Translations under genes and position numbers: made by a program
The notes under the pieces: model-generated
Seen by the model: the letters and a program-made list of their open reading frames with translations, nothing else
What the model was told of the DNA's origin: nothing
Database searches by the model: none
In this document: piece after piece, positions 1 to 10,474 of the stretch
Position numbering within the stretch: the stretch's first letter is position 1
How the letters are laid out: the number at the start of each line of letters is the position of its first letter
Assembly (NCBI GenBank): GCA_937916515.1
Contig: CALFSX010000010.1
Coordinates: forward strand, 1 to 64,000
Length of the DNA: 64,000 bases
Direction: 5' to 3'
From: an uncultured Planctomycetaceae bacterium
GTDB taxonomy: Bacteria > Planctomycetota > Planctomycetia > Planctomycetales > Planctomycetaceae

Positions 1-78
1 ACGGAGCGGCTCGGCGTTTGGAACGTTGCCCGTCTTGCCGCCGACCACGCCACTGGGTCAAGGGCGAAGCCCTTGTTA
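1..78 (-). repeat. Dispersed short repeat, copy 1 (truncated by window edge; reverse orientation)
   Basis: Reverse complement reads CTAACAAGGGCTTCGCCCTTGACCCAGTGGCGTGG...CGTTCCAAACGCCGAGCCGCTCCGT, matching copies at ~13226 and ~62169. Confidence 0.8.
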
Positions 79-86
79 GGTTCACG

Positions 87-1040
87 ATGCCAACACCCAC
101 CACAGAAAAGCTGTCGATATGGTGCCTGCAGGACGGAAAAGCGGGCCACCAGAATCAGGTGCTGGGACTTGCAGAAGCCATCAATCGACTGCAGCCGGCA
201 GTAATCCACAAAATTGAACTTACTGGTTGGAAACGCGGCTTCAGATCAATTTTCAGCAAGTCACCGTCGGGGCTTCCCATTGTTCGACCGGACTTCATCA
301 TCGGAGCCGGTCATGCATCTCACGTGCCCCTTTGCGTTTATCAAAGACGCTTTGGTGGACGTTCTGTTGTGCTGATGAAGCCCACGTTGCCACTGCAGTG
401 TTTCGATATCTGCCTGATTCCCGACGTGCATCGACTAAGAACAGTACCGGCAAACGTAGTGTTGACAAAAGGCGTTCTTAATCGAGTTCGCCCGGGAAAC
501 AACAAGAATATGTTCCACGGGCTGATTCTGGTGGGCGGACCTTCTTCGCACTATCGCTGGTCTGGCCCCGAAATATTTGATCAGATTCAGCGAGTTGTCA
601 AACACTCCGCAGACATCAAATGGACCATCGTTACATCGCGACGAACGCCGGAAGAATTCTGCATTCAGGCAGGGTCCAGCAATATTGCCGCCACCATTGT
701 TAAGCCGGACGCAGTCGGTTCCGATTGGCTCCCGGAACAACTGGCAGCCGCAGGAACTGTATGGGTTAGTGAAGACAGCGTTTCGATGACATATGAAGCG
801 CTAACTTCCGGCAGTCAGGTCGGGATTCTGGAACTCAACCGCCATCGCAGCAATCGCGTGACTGATTGCATTGACACACTGGTCACAGCAAACTTTGTGA
901 CCCGTTGGTCCAATTGGAAACAAAGAGGCTCCCTTGTTCGACCGGCTGAACGATTTTGCGAAGCCGAACGATGTGCAAATGAGATCCTTCAGCGAACCGC
1001 CACAGTTAATCAAAACGATTCGCGTCAACGAGTCGCTTAG
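87..1040 (+). CDS. ELM1/GtrOC1-like (mitochondrial fission ELM1-type) nucleoside-diphosphate-sugar epimerase family protein
   Basis: ORF with N-terminal IWCLQDGKAGHQNQVLGLAEAI and C-terminal WVSEDSVSMTYEALTSGSQVGIL; start moved to ATG at 87 because upstream codons lie in the dispersed repeat. Confidence 0.75.
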   Translation: MPTPTTEKLSIWCLQDGKAGHQNQVLGLAEAINRLQPAVIHKIELTGWKRGFRSIFSKSPSGLPIVRPDFIIGAGHASHVPLCVYQRRFGGRSVVLMKPTLPLQCFDICLIPDVHRLRTVPANVVLTKGVLNRVRPGNNKNMFHGLILVGGPSSHYRWSGPEIFDQIQRVVKHSADIKWTIVTSRRTPEEFCIQAGSSNIAATIVKPDAVGSDWLPEQLAAAGTVWVSEDSVSMTYEALTSGSQVGILELNRHRSNRVTDCIDTLVTANFVTRWSNWKQRGSLVRPAERFCEAERCANEILQRTATVNQNDSRQRVA

Positions 1041-1282
1041 TCCCGCCCACTCAGGAAAAAACAAACCGGCACCATTGTCTGTGCAAATAAGCCCCAGGTT
1101 TCCAGACGTGGTGAAACTATTCGGCCCGGAGAAAAGTCGAACTTCGAACGGAAAAAATTCGCATTCCGCTGAAAGTGTAGATTTGCTTAGAATCCCGCGA
1201 CGGGGTCGAGCAGCATGGATGTTCGTTCGTGGCCTCGTGAAGCAGAGCGACAAGTTATCGGCAATCAAAAGGAAACGGTCAG

Positions 1283-2254
1283 ATGGAACTGGCAGCGTGC
1301 GACCTGTGTGACGGGACAGACTTCGAAACCATTGGTAACAAAGATCGTCACGGCCAACCACTGGAAACTGCGATCTGCACCACCTGCGGACTTGTCAGAC
1401 ACGCACAGGTACCAACCGAACTGGAACTGCAACAGTTTTATTCGACGACCTACAGAGCCGACTATAACGGCGAAAGCACGCCTGGACCGCGACGAATTAT
1501 GCGTGCATGGAACAACGGGCTGCGAATTTGCAGCCAGGTTGCTCCGTTGCTGGAAAACAACAGTCGAGTTCTGGAAGTTGGCGCCGGTATCGGCTGCACA
1601 GTCAAAGTGTTTGAGCGAGCAGGATTCTCAGCCGAAGGCATCGATCCAGGCGGCGAGTTTCTTAAGTTTTCGCGTGATAAGCTAAACGCCAACGTACAAA
1701 CGAAAAACCTGTACGCTGTGCCAAAGCAACAGGAATACGATGCTGTTCTTCTGGTACATGTGATTGAACACCTGCGTTCACCTCGCGAATCGTTTGAACA
1801 CATTGCCGGATTGATCAAACCCGGCGGAATGTTCTATGTGGAGTGTCCAAATCTGCAGGCACCGTTCGCTCGCAGAAGCAAGCTGTTCCATTCAGCTCAC
1901 ATCCACAACTTTGTTCCTTCAACGTTGCAAATGCTGGGCGAATCCTGTGGATTCCGACTTCGTAAACGATTCGGTGATGACCAGGATCCCAACCTGCAAA
2001 TGCTGTTTCAACACCTCGGCGAAAAACAACTGAAGATTGATCCTGAAAACTACCAGCGAACTCTTCAGGACCTGAATCGCTCCAATCCGCTGCCTTACCA
2101 TGCACGCTGGCGATACGTCACAGACCGTGCAACCAAAGTTACAAGCTATCTGAACGAACATCTGATGGCCAAAAGCTTCGTGGCCAGTGTCGTTAACGAA
2201 TGCCAAAATGCCGCGAATACGCAAACGTCAAAAACATCTCGGCGAGCCGCATAG
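1283..2254 (+). CDS. Class I SAM-dependent methyltransferase with N-terminal zinc-type CxxC pair
   Basis: CDLCDG...CTTCGLV; SAM motif I RVLEVGAGIGCTVKVFERAGFSAEGIDPG; VIEHLRSPRESFEHIAGLIKPGG. Confidence 0.85.
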   Translation: MELAACDLCDGTDFETIGNKDRHGQPLETAICTTCGLVRHAQVPTELELQQFYSTTYRADYNGESTPGPRRIMRAWNNGLRICSQVAPLLENNSRVLEVGAGIGCTVKVFERAGFSAEGIDPGGEFLKFSRDKLNANVQTKNLYAVPKQQEYDAVLLVHVIEHLRSPRESFEHIAGLIKPGGMFYVECPNLQAPFARRSKLFHSAHIHNFVPSTLQMLGESCGFRLRKRFGDDQDPNLQMLFQHLGEKQLKIDPENYQRTLQDLNRSNPLPYHARWRYVTDRATKVTSYLNEHLMAKSFVASVVNECQNAANTQTSKTSRRAA

Positions 2255-2268
2255 AATCACTCAACTGC

Positions 2269-3399
2269 ATGCGCACGCGAACAGCTCACAACAAATCGGC
2301 AGCTTGCACAGAACGAACCGTCCTGTGGTGGAGTCGTTCTGGTCGAGACTATTCGCGTGATCGAATTATCCGCGATGCGTTTCGATCGCTGGGATGGAAA
2401 ATCCATGATTTCCGTCCCGCGCTTAGCATGCTGGGCGACGTGGAAGCGAGATTCAGAAACTTCGGCAAACCGGATCTTGTCTGGATTCCCTGTTTCCGAC
2501 AACGAGACGCGGCGGCCGCTCAACGCTGGGCCGCACGCAACGGCATTCCTGTCGTGTTTGACCCATTGATCAGTGCCTGGGATAAACAGGTATTCGAACG
2601 TCAAAAATTCGACAAGAACTCCGGCAAGGCGAAGCGTCTGTTGCGATGGGAATCGAAGATATTGCAGAACAGCACACGAGTCGTAGCGGACACTGAGTGC
2701 CATGCAGAGTTCTTCCATCAGTCGCTGAACGTCTCAGCAGGACAAACATTCGTCATTCCCGTCAGTGCCGAAGAAGCTTTGTTTCCATTGCAGCCGCACA
2801 GAACACCAGCAGCTGATTTTCACGTATTATTCTACGGAAGCTTCATTGGGCTTCAGGGGCCACAGTTCATAGCACAAGCTGCGGTTCTGGCGCCGGAAAT
2901 CAAATGGACGTTCATCGGCAACGGGCCGCTGCTGAACGAATGCACGTCCATTACCGAAGGGCTAAAAAATGTAAACTACATTTCAAGAGTCCCCTACAAA
3001 GATCTGGCAGGCTTAATTGGTCAGGCTGATCTGCTGTGTGGAGTGTTCGGCACTTCCGCAAAGGCTGGTCGAGTTATCCCAAATAAAGTCTATCAGGCAT
3101 TGGCGTGCGGACGTTGCGTGGTTACTCGATCGTCAAATGCTTATCCCGATGCGTTAACGTCCCTGCCACCACAAGAATCCGGAATCGTGTGGGTCAAAGA
3201 AGGCTCAGCCACAGAATTGGCTGCCGCAGTTCGAATAATGGCTGGCCAGCCGAAAGCGGCAATCGAATCCGGCAGTGCAGCTCGTGCCACATTCGAACGG
3301 CATTTCTGCAACAACGTGGTGCTGACGAAACTCAATGCTCTACTTCAATCACTTGGCTTAAGCATCGAAACTTCAACGGCAATTCCATCTGCGGCATGA
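2269..3399 (+). CDS. Glycosyltransferase family 4-like (GT-B)
   Basis: ORF 2200..3399; C-terminal GNGPLLNE...ISRVPYKDLAGLIGQADLLCGVFGTSAKAGRVIPNKVYQALACGRCVVTR; likely start ATG 2269, after the methyltransferase stop. Confidence 0.75.
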   Translation: MRTRTAHNKSAACTERTVLWWSRSGRDYSRDRIIRDAFRSLGWKIHDFRPALSMLGDVEARFRNFGKPDLVWIPCFRQRDAAAAQRWAARNGIPVVFDPLISAWDKQVFERQKFDKNSGKAKRLLRWESKILQNSTRVVADTECHAEFFHQSLNVSAGQTFVIPVSAEEALFPLQPHRTPAADFHVLFYGSFIGLQGPQFIAQAAVLAPEIKWTFIGNGPLLNECTSITEGLKNVNYISRVPYKDLAGLIGQADLLCGVFGTSAKAGRVIPNKVYQALACGRCVVTRSSNAYPDALTSLPPQESGIVWVKEGSATELAAAVRIMAGQPKAAIESGSAARATFERHFCNNVVLTKLNALLQSLGLSIETSTAIPSAA

Positions 3400-3495
3400 A
3401 GTGTGTTGCGATTGAGGGGAAGCTGCTATTGACTAAGTTGCGCAGCATAAGTTCCAATCCTCATAAGACTTAGCAAGAAAAAGGAACCTGGGCTC

Positions 3496-4296
3496 GTGTT
3501 CTTCCTCTCAAAACAAAAACGTAAGGATCGGCGCACACTGCAATACAAGCAGAAGATCGCGCAGCTTTGCGAGGTCGCAACAGAACCAGCCAGATCGCAA
3601 CAAGGTGCGGTCGTCACAGTGATGATGACCAGAAAACCGGATCCACAACGCGGCACACCAATCGCTGGCGACTACCTGGAGTACATCAGTCCATGGTGGA
3701 CAACCATCAACAAGGTTGGGCTGCATGGAATCATTCTTCACGACGGACTTCCGGCAGATTTCATTGCGGATGCCACTACAGACTGCGTTTCATTCCAAAA
3801 GTGCGAACTCGGTAACTTCCCGATTCTGCACCAGCGTCACTTCGCAGTTCGTGACTACCTTCAACAGTCCGAACATGAATTCGTACTTGTGACTGACGTA
3901 TCTGATGTGGCCATCAAGCGAGATCCATTCGAACTGATCGCGGCCAACGCAGACAACTGCCGACTATTTATTGGCTCAGAAGAAAAAACGATTGCACGCA
4001 ACAAGTGCCTTCGCAACGAACTTGCGGGCCAGTACGGAGAAGTTCGATTTTCAGACCGGCCAGTCGTCAATCCAGGAATTCTTGGTGGACGCCGTCAACA
4101 GGTGATCGATTTTTTAAATCTGCTGACCGCCGAGATTGAAGAACTTGGCGACCGACTTCTGGCGTCGGACATGTCGATCATTAACCAGGTGTTTCACAGC
4201 CACTACGATCTTTCCGAGGTGTTCACGGGCTCCCCCTTGCATTCACGATTTCGCAAGTGGGACTACAACACACCAGCGGCAGTAATGCATAAGTAA
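3496..4296 (+). CDS. Putative nucleotide-diphospho-sugar (glycosyl) transferase
   Basis: 266-aa ORF with GTG start; FVLVTDVSDVAIKRDPFELI (DxD-like) and GSEEKTI; sits within glycan genes. Confidence 0.5.
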   Translation: MFFLSKQKRKDRRTLQYKQKIAQLCEVATEPARSQQGAVVTVMMTRKPDPQRGTPIAGDYLEYISPWWTTINKVGLHGIILHDGLPADFIADATTDCVSFQKCELGNFPILHQRHFAVRDYLQQSEHEFVLVTDVSDVAIKRDPFELIAANADNCRLFIGSEEKTIARNKCLRNELAGQYGEVRFSDRPVVNPGILGGRRQQVIDFLNLLTAEIEELGDRLLASDMSIINQVFHSHYDLSEVFTGSPLHSRFRKWDYNTPAAVMHK

Positions 4297-4352
4297 TCAA
4301 ACTGCGACAGCAGGCATCCTCTAAATACATCGGAACTCTCGGAACTTGCATC

Positions 4353-5090
4353 ATGAAGAACTGGCTGACCTATCAGCTTCAGAAACTTACCCGCCCCAAA
4401 GTCGCGCAATGCGGCGGCGTGAAGCTGTATATCGGCGATTTGGCGAAAACATCCTATGCCAGGTCACTCTACCGAGGATCTCACGAATGCGAAGAACGGG
4501 AAGTTATCCGAAAGCATCTTAATCCCAATGATCGTGTGCTGGAATTCGGCAGCGGAATCGGCCTGGTAACAGTACTGTGCTGCCAGACAGTCGGTTCAGA
4601 AAACGTCGTAACCTACGAAGCAAATCCTCTTATGGAACCGCTTTTGCGCAAGACATTCGAATTGAACCAGGTTACGCCTCAACTGCGAATGAAGATGGTT
4701 TCGGTTGAACGGGGCGACAAGAGCTTTTTCGTTACCGACAGATTTGTTGTTAGCAGCCAGGTCAATCATCAACAAAATGCGAACGAACTAAGCATTCCGG
4801 CAGACGCATTTCAGGATGTTGTGAAAGAAATCAACCCAACGTTTCTGATTATGGACATCGAAGGCTCAGAAGTTGACCTGGCCGACAATTCCATTGACCT
4901 GCGCGGCATCAACAAAATCTGTGTTGAAGTTCATCCCACGATTGTGGGCGACGCTGCGACGTCTCGCCTTGTGCAGTCACTTTTAGGCCGAGGCTTTGAA
5001 CTACACCTTTCGTCATCAAAAGGCGATGTGCTGTTCTTTCAACGGCCGGATTCAATGGCCAGCGAAAAACCGGGAAGACAAGCGGCCTGA
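4353..5090 (+). CDS. FkbM family methyltransferase
   Basis: DRVLEFGSGIGLVTVLCCQTVGSENVVTYEANPLMEPLLRKTFELN ... FLIMDIEGSEVDL. Confidence 0.85.
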   Translation: MKNWLTYQLQKLTRPKVAQCGGVKLYIGDLAKTSYARSLYRGSHECEEREVIRKHLNPNDRVLEFGSGIGLVTVLCCQTVGSENVVTYEANPLMEPLLRKTFELNQVTPQLRMKMVSVERGDKSFFVTDRFVVSSQVNHQQNANELSIPADAFQDVVKEINPTFLIMDIEGSEVDLADNSIDLRGINKICVEVHPTIVGDAATSRLVQSLLGRGFELHLSSSKGDVLFFQRPDSMASEKPGRQAA

Positions 5091-5275
5091 CAAAGTCGGC
5101 AACTTAAGAAAACGTTGAACCGAACACTCGACAGAAATCCAAACTGAAATTGAACAATCGGGCCCGAAAAAATCGGCCAATCAATCGCCGTGCTTTTCGC
5201 TGCAGTCGCCCACTTCCGAACATTTATTGAATTTCGCTTGCATCCAAAACCAACTGAAAAGCAGGAAACAAGAAC

Positions 5276-6100
5276 ATGTCTCGATCCACTCATCCTATCG
5301 GTCGCATGATGCGATTCTTTCACAGCGATGAACAAGCCAATCGGGGAATGATGGACTCTCCCGACTACGCGCGAGGCCTTGCATTTGGCGAGAAGTGGGC
5401 AGGAACCCCAGCTGCTACTGAAGAAGGTAGTCCGGTTCCTGAAGAATCGAATCCATTGTGGAAGTATTTCTGTGAACACACAGAAGGTCCCGGCATCTGG
5501 AAATGGACACATTACTTCGACATCTACCACCGCCACCTGGCGCGCTTTCGCGGACAACAGGCAACTCTGGTGGAAGTCGGAATCTACAGCGGTGGCAGCC
5601 TTGGGATGTGGAAATCCTACTTCGGCTCAGGCGTTCATATCCACGGCGTGGACATCGAAGAAGCCTGCAAATGCTATGAAGACGAACAAATCACCGTACA
5701 TATCGGCGACCAGGAAGATCGAGCGTTCTGGGCAGACTTTCGAACCAAAGTTGAAGGTGCTCAGATTCTGATCGACGATGGCGGACACACTCCCGATCAG
5801 CAAATGGTGACTCTGGAAGAAATGCTGCCGAGCATGCCGCCTGGCAGTGTTTACGTCTGCGAAGATATCCACGGCGTTTCAAACCGCTTCACGGCGTTCG
5901 CATCGGGCCTGGTCACGTTGTTGAATGCTCAAAATACCGTTCGTGGACCAATTCCTGTGGCTACAGCAACGCCCATTCAGCAGTCGTTGTGTTCCATCCA
6001 CTTCTATCCGTATGTGGTCGTCATCGAAAAGAACGCAGTCGCTCCTTCGCGTCTGGAAGCACCCAAGAACGGTACGGAATGGCAACCGTTTCTTGGTTAA
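5276..6100 (+). CDS. Class I SAM-dependent methyltransferase, MycE/demethylmacrocin O-methyltransferase-like
   Basis: TLVEVGIYSGGSLGMWKSYFGSGVHIHGVDIEE...ILIDDGGHTPDQQMVTLEEMLP. Confidence 0.7.
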   Translation: MSRSTHPIGRMMRFFHSDEQANRGMMDSPDYARGLAFGEKWAGTPAATEEGSPVPEESNPLWKYFCEHTEGPGIWKWTHYFDIYHRHLARFRGQQATLVEVGIYSGGSLGMWKSYFGSGVHIHGVDIEEACKCYEDEQITVHIGDQEDRAFWADFRTKVEGAQILIDDGGHTPDQQMVTLEEMLPSMPPGSVYVCEDIHGVSNRFTAFASGLVTLLNAQNTVRGPIPVATATPIQQSLCSIHFYPYVVVIEKNAVAPSRLEAPKNGTEWQPFLG

Positions 6101-6125
6101 ATGAACAATCGCTGAACCAATACAA

Positions 6126-6161
6126 AAACCCCGTCGCCAAAGGCTACGGGGTTTCTTTTTT
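6126..6161 (+). terminator. Rho-independent terminator closing the glycan cluster
   Basis: AAACCCCGTcGCC-AAA-GGCtACGGGGTTT followed by CTTTTTT. Confidence 0.9.
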
Positions 6162-6356
6162 GCGCCACATTCAGTCCATGTGATGAATAGATTTCATTCA
6201 GTGCCGCTCGCCACACATCGGTGGATCGCCATCAGCAGCAATCTGCCGTGCCGTTTACAGCGCATTACCCTGACTTGTGGCAACAAAGCAAGTTTTTCGG
6301 CCTGCGGTGCATGCTTATCGCGAGCCAGAACCGTCGACATCTTTTCGCACGTTGCT

Positions 6357-7196
6357 CTAGTTGTAACGCGGAACTTCTCGAAACGCTTCCTTGAGGTTCT
6401 GTTGCAGCAAAGGCCGCTCTTCCGGCGAACACACGGCGATGCAGCTTTCAAGCTGAGTGACCGCTTCACCAGCACGGCCAGCTCGCAGAGTTAACAAAGC
6501 AAGATCACGTTTTTCTCGGTACGAACCCGGATTCAATAACGCTAACCGACTTTGAACCTTCCAGGCAGATGACCACTGGTCTTCACTGCCAAAGACGGAC
6601 TTCAGGTTGTACAGCATACGAATAATGATTTTTCGATCAGACGTCGGCTTCAATGTGGGGCGAATTTCCGCCACAGGAAGCTCCGTCAGTTCGTGCAACC
6701 ATTGCACGCATTCACGCTCATCCATAATGTGACCTCTGCGGAAAGCATCCACATACATCACACCTCGATCCGTCTGCAATTGAGTCAGAAAATGCGACGG
6801 CGCGGCAACTCCCACAAGAGGAATTCCCAGCTCGTTGGCGATGGCCATGTAAATCAACGAAAGTGAAATCGGAATTCCCCGACCGGTTTCCAGCACGCAG
6901 TTCAAATAGCTGCAGTCTGCCGAATCGAAGCTCTCATGATGCCCGTGAAGATTCAAATTTTCACTAAGATACTGCACCAGAAAATTCAATTCGCTGACTT
7001 CATCTCCCGCCAAAGCAATCGGCCGAGTCAACTCAGAAATCGCTTTCCGGAGCTTCTTTTGAGTTGGAGCGAAATCCAGATCGGGCTGAAAATCGCGAGC
7101 AATCTCTAGCGCAGCCACAACAAGGTCGACATCACTTTCGCGACGGACCAAACGCATGAACTGCTCGTCTTTTTCAAATTGCTGAAGTAACGACAT
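6357..7196 (-). CDS. SirB1-like transglutaminase/TPR protein
   Basis: YLSENLNLHGHHESFDSADCSYLNCVLETGRGIPISLSLIYMAIANELGIPLVGVAAPSHFLTQ. Confidence 0.85.
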   Translation of the reverse strand: MSLLQQFEKDEQFMRLVRRESDVDLVVAALEIARDFQPDLDFAPTQKKLRKAISELTRPIALAGDEVSELNFLVQYLSENLNLHGHHESFDSADCSYLNCVLETGRGIPISLSLIYMAIANELGIPLVGVAAPSHFLTQLQTDRGVMYVDAFRRGHIMDERECVQWLHELTELPVAEIRPTLKPTSDRKIIIRMLYNLKSVFGSEDQWSSAWKVQSRLALLNPGSYREKRDLALLTLRAGRAGEAVTQLESCIAVCSPEERPLLQQNLKEAFREVPRYN

Positions 7197-7666
7197 GGAA
7201 AACAATCAAAGAGCCACTGTCTGAAACTAAACACCTGTGGATTGAATTTTCAATTCCACCAAACAAGTTCGCAACAACTCACACTTTCGAATACCAGAGC
7301 CAACAATTCAGGCAAAATGCCTAAACAAACGGGCCCCAAACATGCTGCTCATTCAGAGCATTCGCTCAAAATCCACAGCACTGTTTAAAACAATCTCGGT
7401 CCTCCCCATGTCGGCGACACAGTGATTTCCAGGACAGCTTTCCAGCCGCTCACTATAGCGTGCGTGCCAATGGGTCACAACGCGTGTATTTTCATGACAA
7501 AAGTCCGTTTGGGGGCCTCGTTGACTTGGTGAAATCACGTTTGTATCGTGGGTTACGGAAAACACTTTCAGTAAACTAATTTTCTCACCATCATTGTTTT
7601 TCGGCAATCTGTGCCGTGACGAACGCGAGTGAACGAACGTATCTCAATTTTAGGCCGGAGACTTTA

Positions 7667-8764
7667 ATGCCTCGACTGTCAAAACCTGCTCTTCCATTGT
7701 TTGCCACATTAGTAATTCTGAGCGTCGCCGTTCTCGGTTGCGGAGAAAATTCCTCAAACCAGACTGGCGGTGGCGGCGGAACGTCGTCTTCAGAAAAGCA
7801 GCCCTCTGTGGCGTACATCACTAACGGAATTGCTTCGTTTTGGGTGATTGCAGAAAAGGGAGCCATGGACGGTGGCGAAGAATTCAATGCCAGGGTGAAT
7901 GTGCAAATGCCGGCAAACGGCGTCGAAGACCAAAAACGCATGTGTCAGGACCTGTTGGCTCAGGGCATCGACGGAATCGCAATCAGTCCGATCGATCCCG
8001 ACAATCAGGGAGATCTGCTGTCCGAGATTTCTGAACACACGAATTTGATCACGCACGATTCAGACGCACCAACCAGTGACCGATTGTGCTACATCGGAGT
8101 CGACAACTACACTGCCGGACGCATGTGTGGAACTCTCGTCAAAGAAGCGATGCCTGAAGGTGGCTCCGTCATGATTTTTGTCGGACGCCTGGGGCAAGCC
8201 AACGCTCGACTTCGTCGTCAGGGCGTTATCGACGAATTGCTGGATCGTGACGCCGACCCCAATCGTTACGACGATCCGGGTGCTGGTGAAATCAAAGGCG
8301 ACAAGTACACAATTCTTGATACGCGAACAGACGGCTTCGACTTTGGCAAAGCAAAAGCAAACGCACAGGACGCCATTGCAAAGTATAGCGACCTGGGCTG
8401 TATGGTTGGTCTGTTTGCCTATAACCCACCGTTAATGTTGGACGCCGTTCGCGAAGCAGACAAGATTGGTAAGATCAAAATTGTTTCCTTTGATGAAGAC
8501 GAAATTTCCCTGAAGGGGATTCAGGACGGCGAGATCTACGGCACTGTCGTTCAAAATCCCTATAAGTATGGTTACGAGTCTGTTCGAGTGCTGGCTGGTC
8601 TCGCTCGTGGAGACAAGTCGGTGATACCAGACGGCAAGTTCATCGATATCCCTGCTCGCCAGATTCGCAAAGACAATGTTGACGAATTCTGGGCTGAACT
8701 GAAACGCCTGACAGCACCAGTTGAAGCTTCAGAAAAAGCCGCCGAACCAGCCGCTGCAGAATAG
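7667..8764 (+). CDS. Sugar ABC transporter substrate-binding lipoprotein (RbsB-like)
   Basis: Lipobox [34 protein letters not shown]...[15 protein letters not shown]. Confidence 0.85.
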   Translation: MPRLSKPALPLFATLVILSVAVLGCGENSSNQTGGGGGTSSSEKQPSVAYITNGIASFWVIAEKGAMDGGEEFNARVNVQMPANGVEDQKRMCQDLLAQGIDGIAISPIDPDNQGDLLSEISEHTNLITHDSDAPTSDRLCYIGVDNYTAGRMCGTLVKEAMPEGGSVMIFVGRLGQANARLRRQGVIDELLDRDADPNRYDDPGAGEIKGDKYTILDTRTDGFDFGKAKANAQDAIAKYSDLGCMVGLFAYNPPLMLDAVREADKIGKIKIVSFDEDEISLKGIQDGEIYGTVVQNPYKYGYESVRVLAGLARGDKSVIPDGKFIDIPARQIRKDNVDEFWAELKRLTAPVEASEKAAEPAAAE

Positions 8765-8784
8765 CAGCACACAGTTTCACTTCT

Positions 8785-8820
8785 AAAGTCTCGGTCCTCG
8801 GTTCGAAGGCCGAGACTTTT
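8785..8820 (+). promoter_or_regulatory. Intergenic hairpin (attenuator/partial terminator candidate)
   Basis: AAAGTCTCGG-[15 nt]-CCGAGACTTTT between the binding-protein and ATPase genes. Confidence 0.65.
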
Positions 8821-8853
8821 CGCGTTTGGTATTTGACGGAATGACGCGTCGCC

Positions 8854-10380
8854 ATGAGCGATCATAACTCAACTTCTCTACTGACGGTCAAAGACGTCAC
8901 AAAGCGTTTCCCTGGCGTCACGGCGTTAAGTCGCATCAACCTGACTTTGGCAGCAGGAGAAATTCTGGCCCTAATCGGTGAAAACGGTGCTGGCAAAAGT
9001 ACATTGATGAAGATTCTGGCTGGCGTTCAGCTTCCCGACGAAGGCCAGATTTTCGTATCCGGCAAGCCCGTCACTCTGGATTCCGTACAAGCGTCTCAAG
9101 CCTGCGGCATCGCTCTTATTCACCAGGAATTGAATCTGTCCGGCAATCTGGATGTGGGAGCGAACATCTTTCTGGGCCGCGAACCGAAATCGTTTGGACT
9201 GATCGACAAACGCAGAATTCGCGAACAGTCAGCCACACTTCTGGCTCGCGTTGGCCTGAATGTTTCGCCCGACACACTTGTCGACACTCTGCCCATCGGA
9301 CAGCAACAACTGGTTGAAATCGCTCGAGCCTTATCCGTTGACGCCAAAGTGCTGATTATGGATGAACCGACATCCAGCCTGTCTCAGCATGAAACTGCTC
9401 GATTGCTGGAAGTTGTCAAAGACCTGCGATCTCGTGGAGTCAGTGTGATTTACATTTCTCATCGCCTGGGCGAAGTAAAAGAACTGGCGGATCGTGTTGC
9501 CGTGTTTCGAGACGGAGAAAACGCTGGTGAACTTTCCCGCGACGAAATCACCCACGACCGCATGGTTCGCTTGATGGTTGGTCGAGACATTTCACAGTTC
9601 TATGCCCGCAAACCTCACACACCGGGAGCAACCGTGCTGGAAGTTCGCGATCTGCAAACTCCTGCGAACATCGGACACCGTCTTAATTTTTCAGTCAAGG
9701 CGGGAGAGATCGTGGGCGTCTCCGGACTGGTTGGTGCCGGACGCACAGAAATGCTGCAAGTGCTGTTTGGTGTTGATCAGGCAGTTTCCGGAACCGTTTC
9801 CGTCGATGGCAAGCCGATTCAACTTAATAGCCCACGAGACGCCATCAATGCCGGAATCGCTCTGGTACCGGAAGACCGAAAACAACAGGGCGTCATTTTG
9901 CAAATGGCGGTTCGCACGAACATTGGACTGGCTGGGCTGAAAAAATATCAGAAGCCCGGCGGATTTTTGAACAAGCTGCAGGAAGGCCGCGATTCTGCAA
10001 ACATGATCGATCGCCTGCGCATTCGTACTCCTCACGAACGCCAGGTAGTACAGTTCTTATCCGGCGGGAATCAACAGAAAGTCGTGTTGGGAAAATGGCT
10101 TTCCATGAAACCCAAAATCCTGCTGCTGGACGAACCCACTCGAGGCATCGACATCGGTGCCAAGCAGGAAATCTATCTGCTGATGGAAGAACTGGCCGCT
10201 CAAGGCGTTGCCATCTTATTCGTCAGCAGCGAAATGGAAGAAGTGCTGGGAATGTCAGACAGAACTCTGGTTATGCACGAAGGCCGAATTACGGGTGAAC
10301 TAACCCGCGAACAACTGAGCGAAGAAGCCATCATGCAACTGGCAACAGGCAATTCAGCCTACGCTGAATCAACAAAGTAA
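8854..10380 (+). CDS. Sugar ABC transporter ATP-binding protein (RbsA/MglA type, two NBDs)
   Basis: Walker [17 protein letters not shown] second [14 protein letters not shown]; signature [34 protein letters not shown]. Confidence 0.95.
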   Translation: MSDHNSTSLLTVKDVTKRFPGVTALSRINLTLAAGEILALIGENGAGKSTLMKILAGVQLPDEGQIFVSGKPVTLDSVQASQACGIALIHQELNLSGNLDVGANIFLGREPKSFGLIDKRRIREQSATLLARVGLNVSPDTLVDTLPIGQQQLVEIARALSVDAKVLIMDEPTSSLSQHETARLLEVVKDLRSRGVSVIYISHRLGEVKELADRVAVFRDGENAGELSRDEITHDRMVRLMVGRDISQFYARKPHTPGATVLEVRDLQTPANIGHRLNFSVKAGEIVGVSGLVGAGRTEMLQVLFGVDQAVSGTVSVDGKPIQLNSPRDAINAGIALVPEDRKQQGVILQMAVRTNIGLAGLKKYQKPGGFLNKLQEGRDSANMIDRLRIRTPHERQVVQFLSGGNQQKVVLGKWLSMKPKILLLDEPTRGIDIGAKQEIYLLMEELAAQGVAILFVSSEMEEVLGMSDRTLVMHEGRITGELTREQLSEEAIMQLATGNSAYAESTK

Positions 10381-10474
10381 ACTCAGCAGACAACCTTACA
10401 AAACACAAACAACACTGGCTGCTACATTTTCGGCAGCGGAAGAAAACGACGCGATCAGCGATCAGGTTTGGCTC

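Noticed and set aside
18-86. N-terminal extension MERCPSCRRPRHWVKGEALVRFT of the ELM1-like protein
   Set aside because: Encoded by dispersed repeat copy 1; the same peptide frame (HWVKGEA) appears in the other copies on the antisense strand
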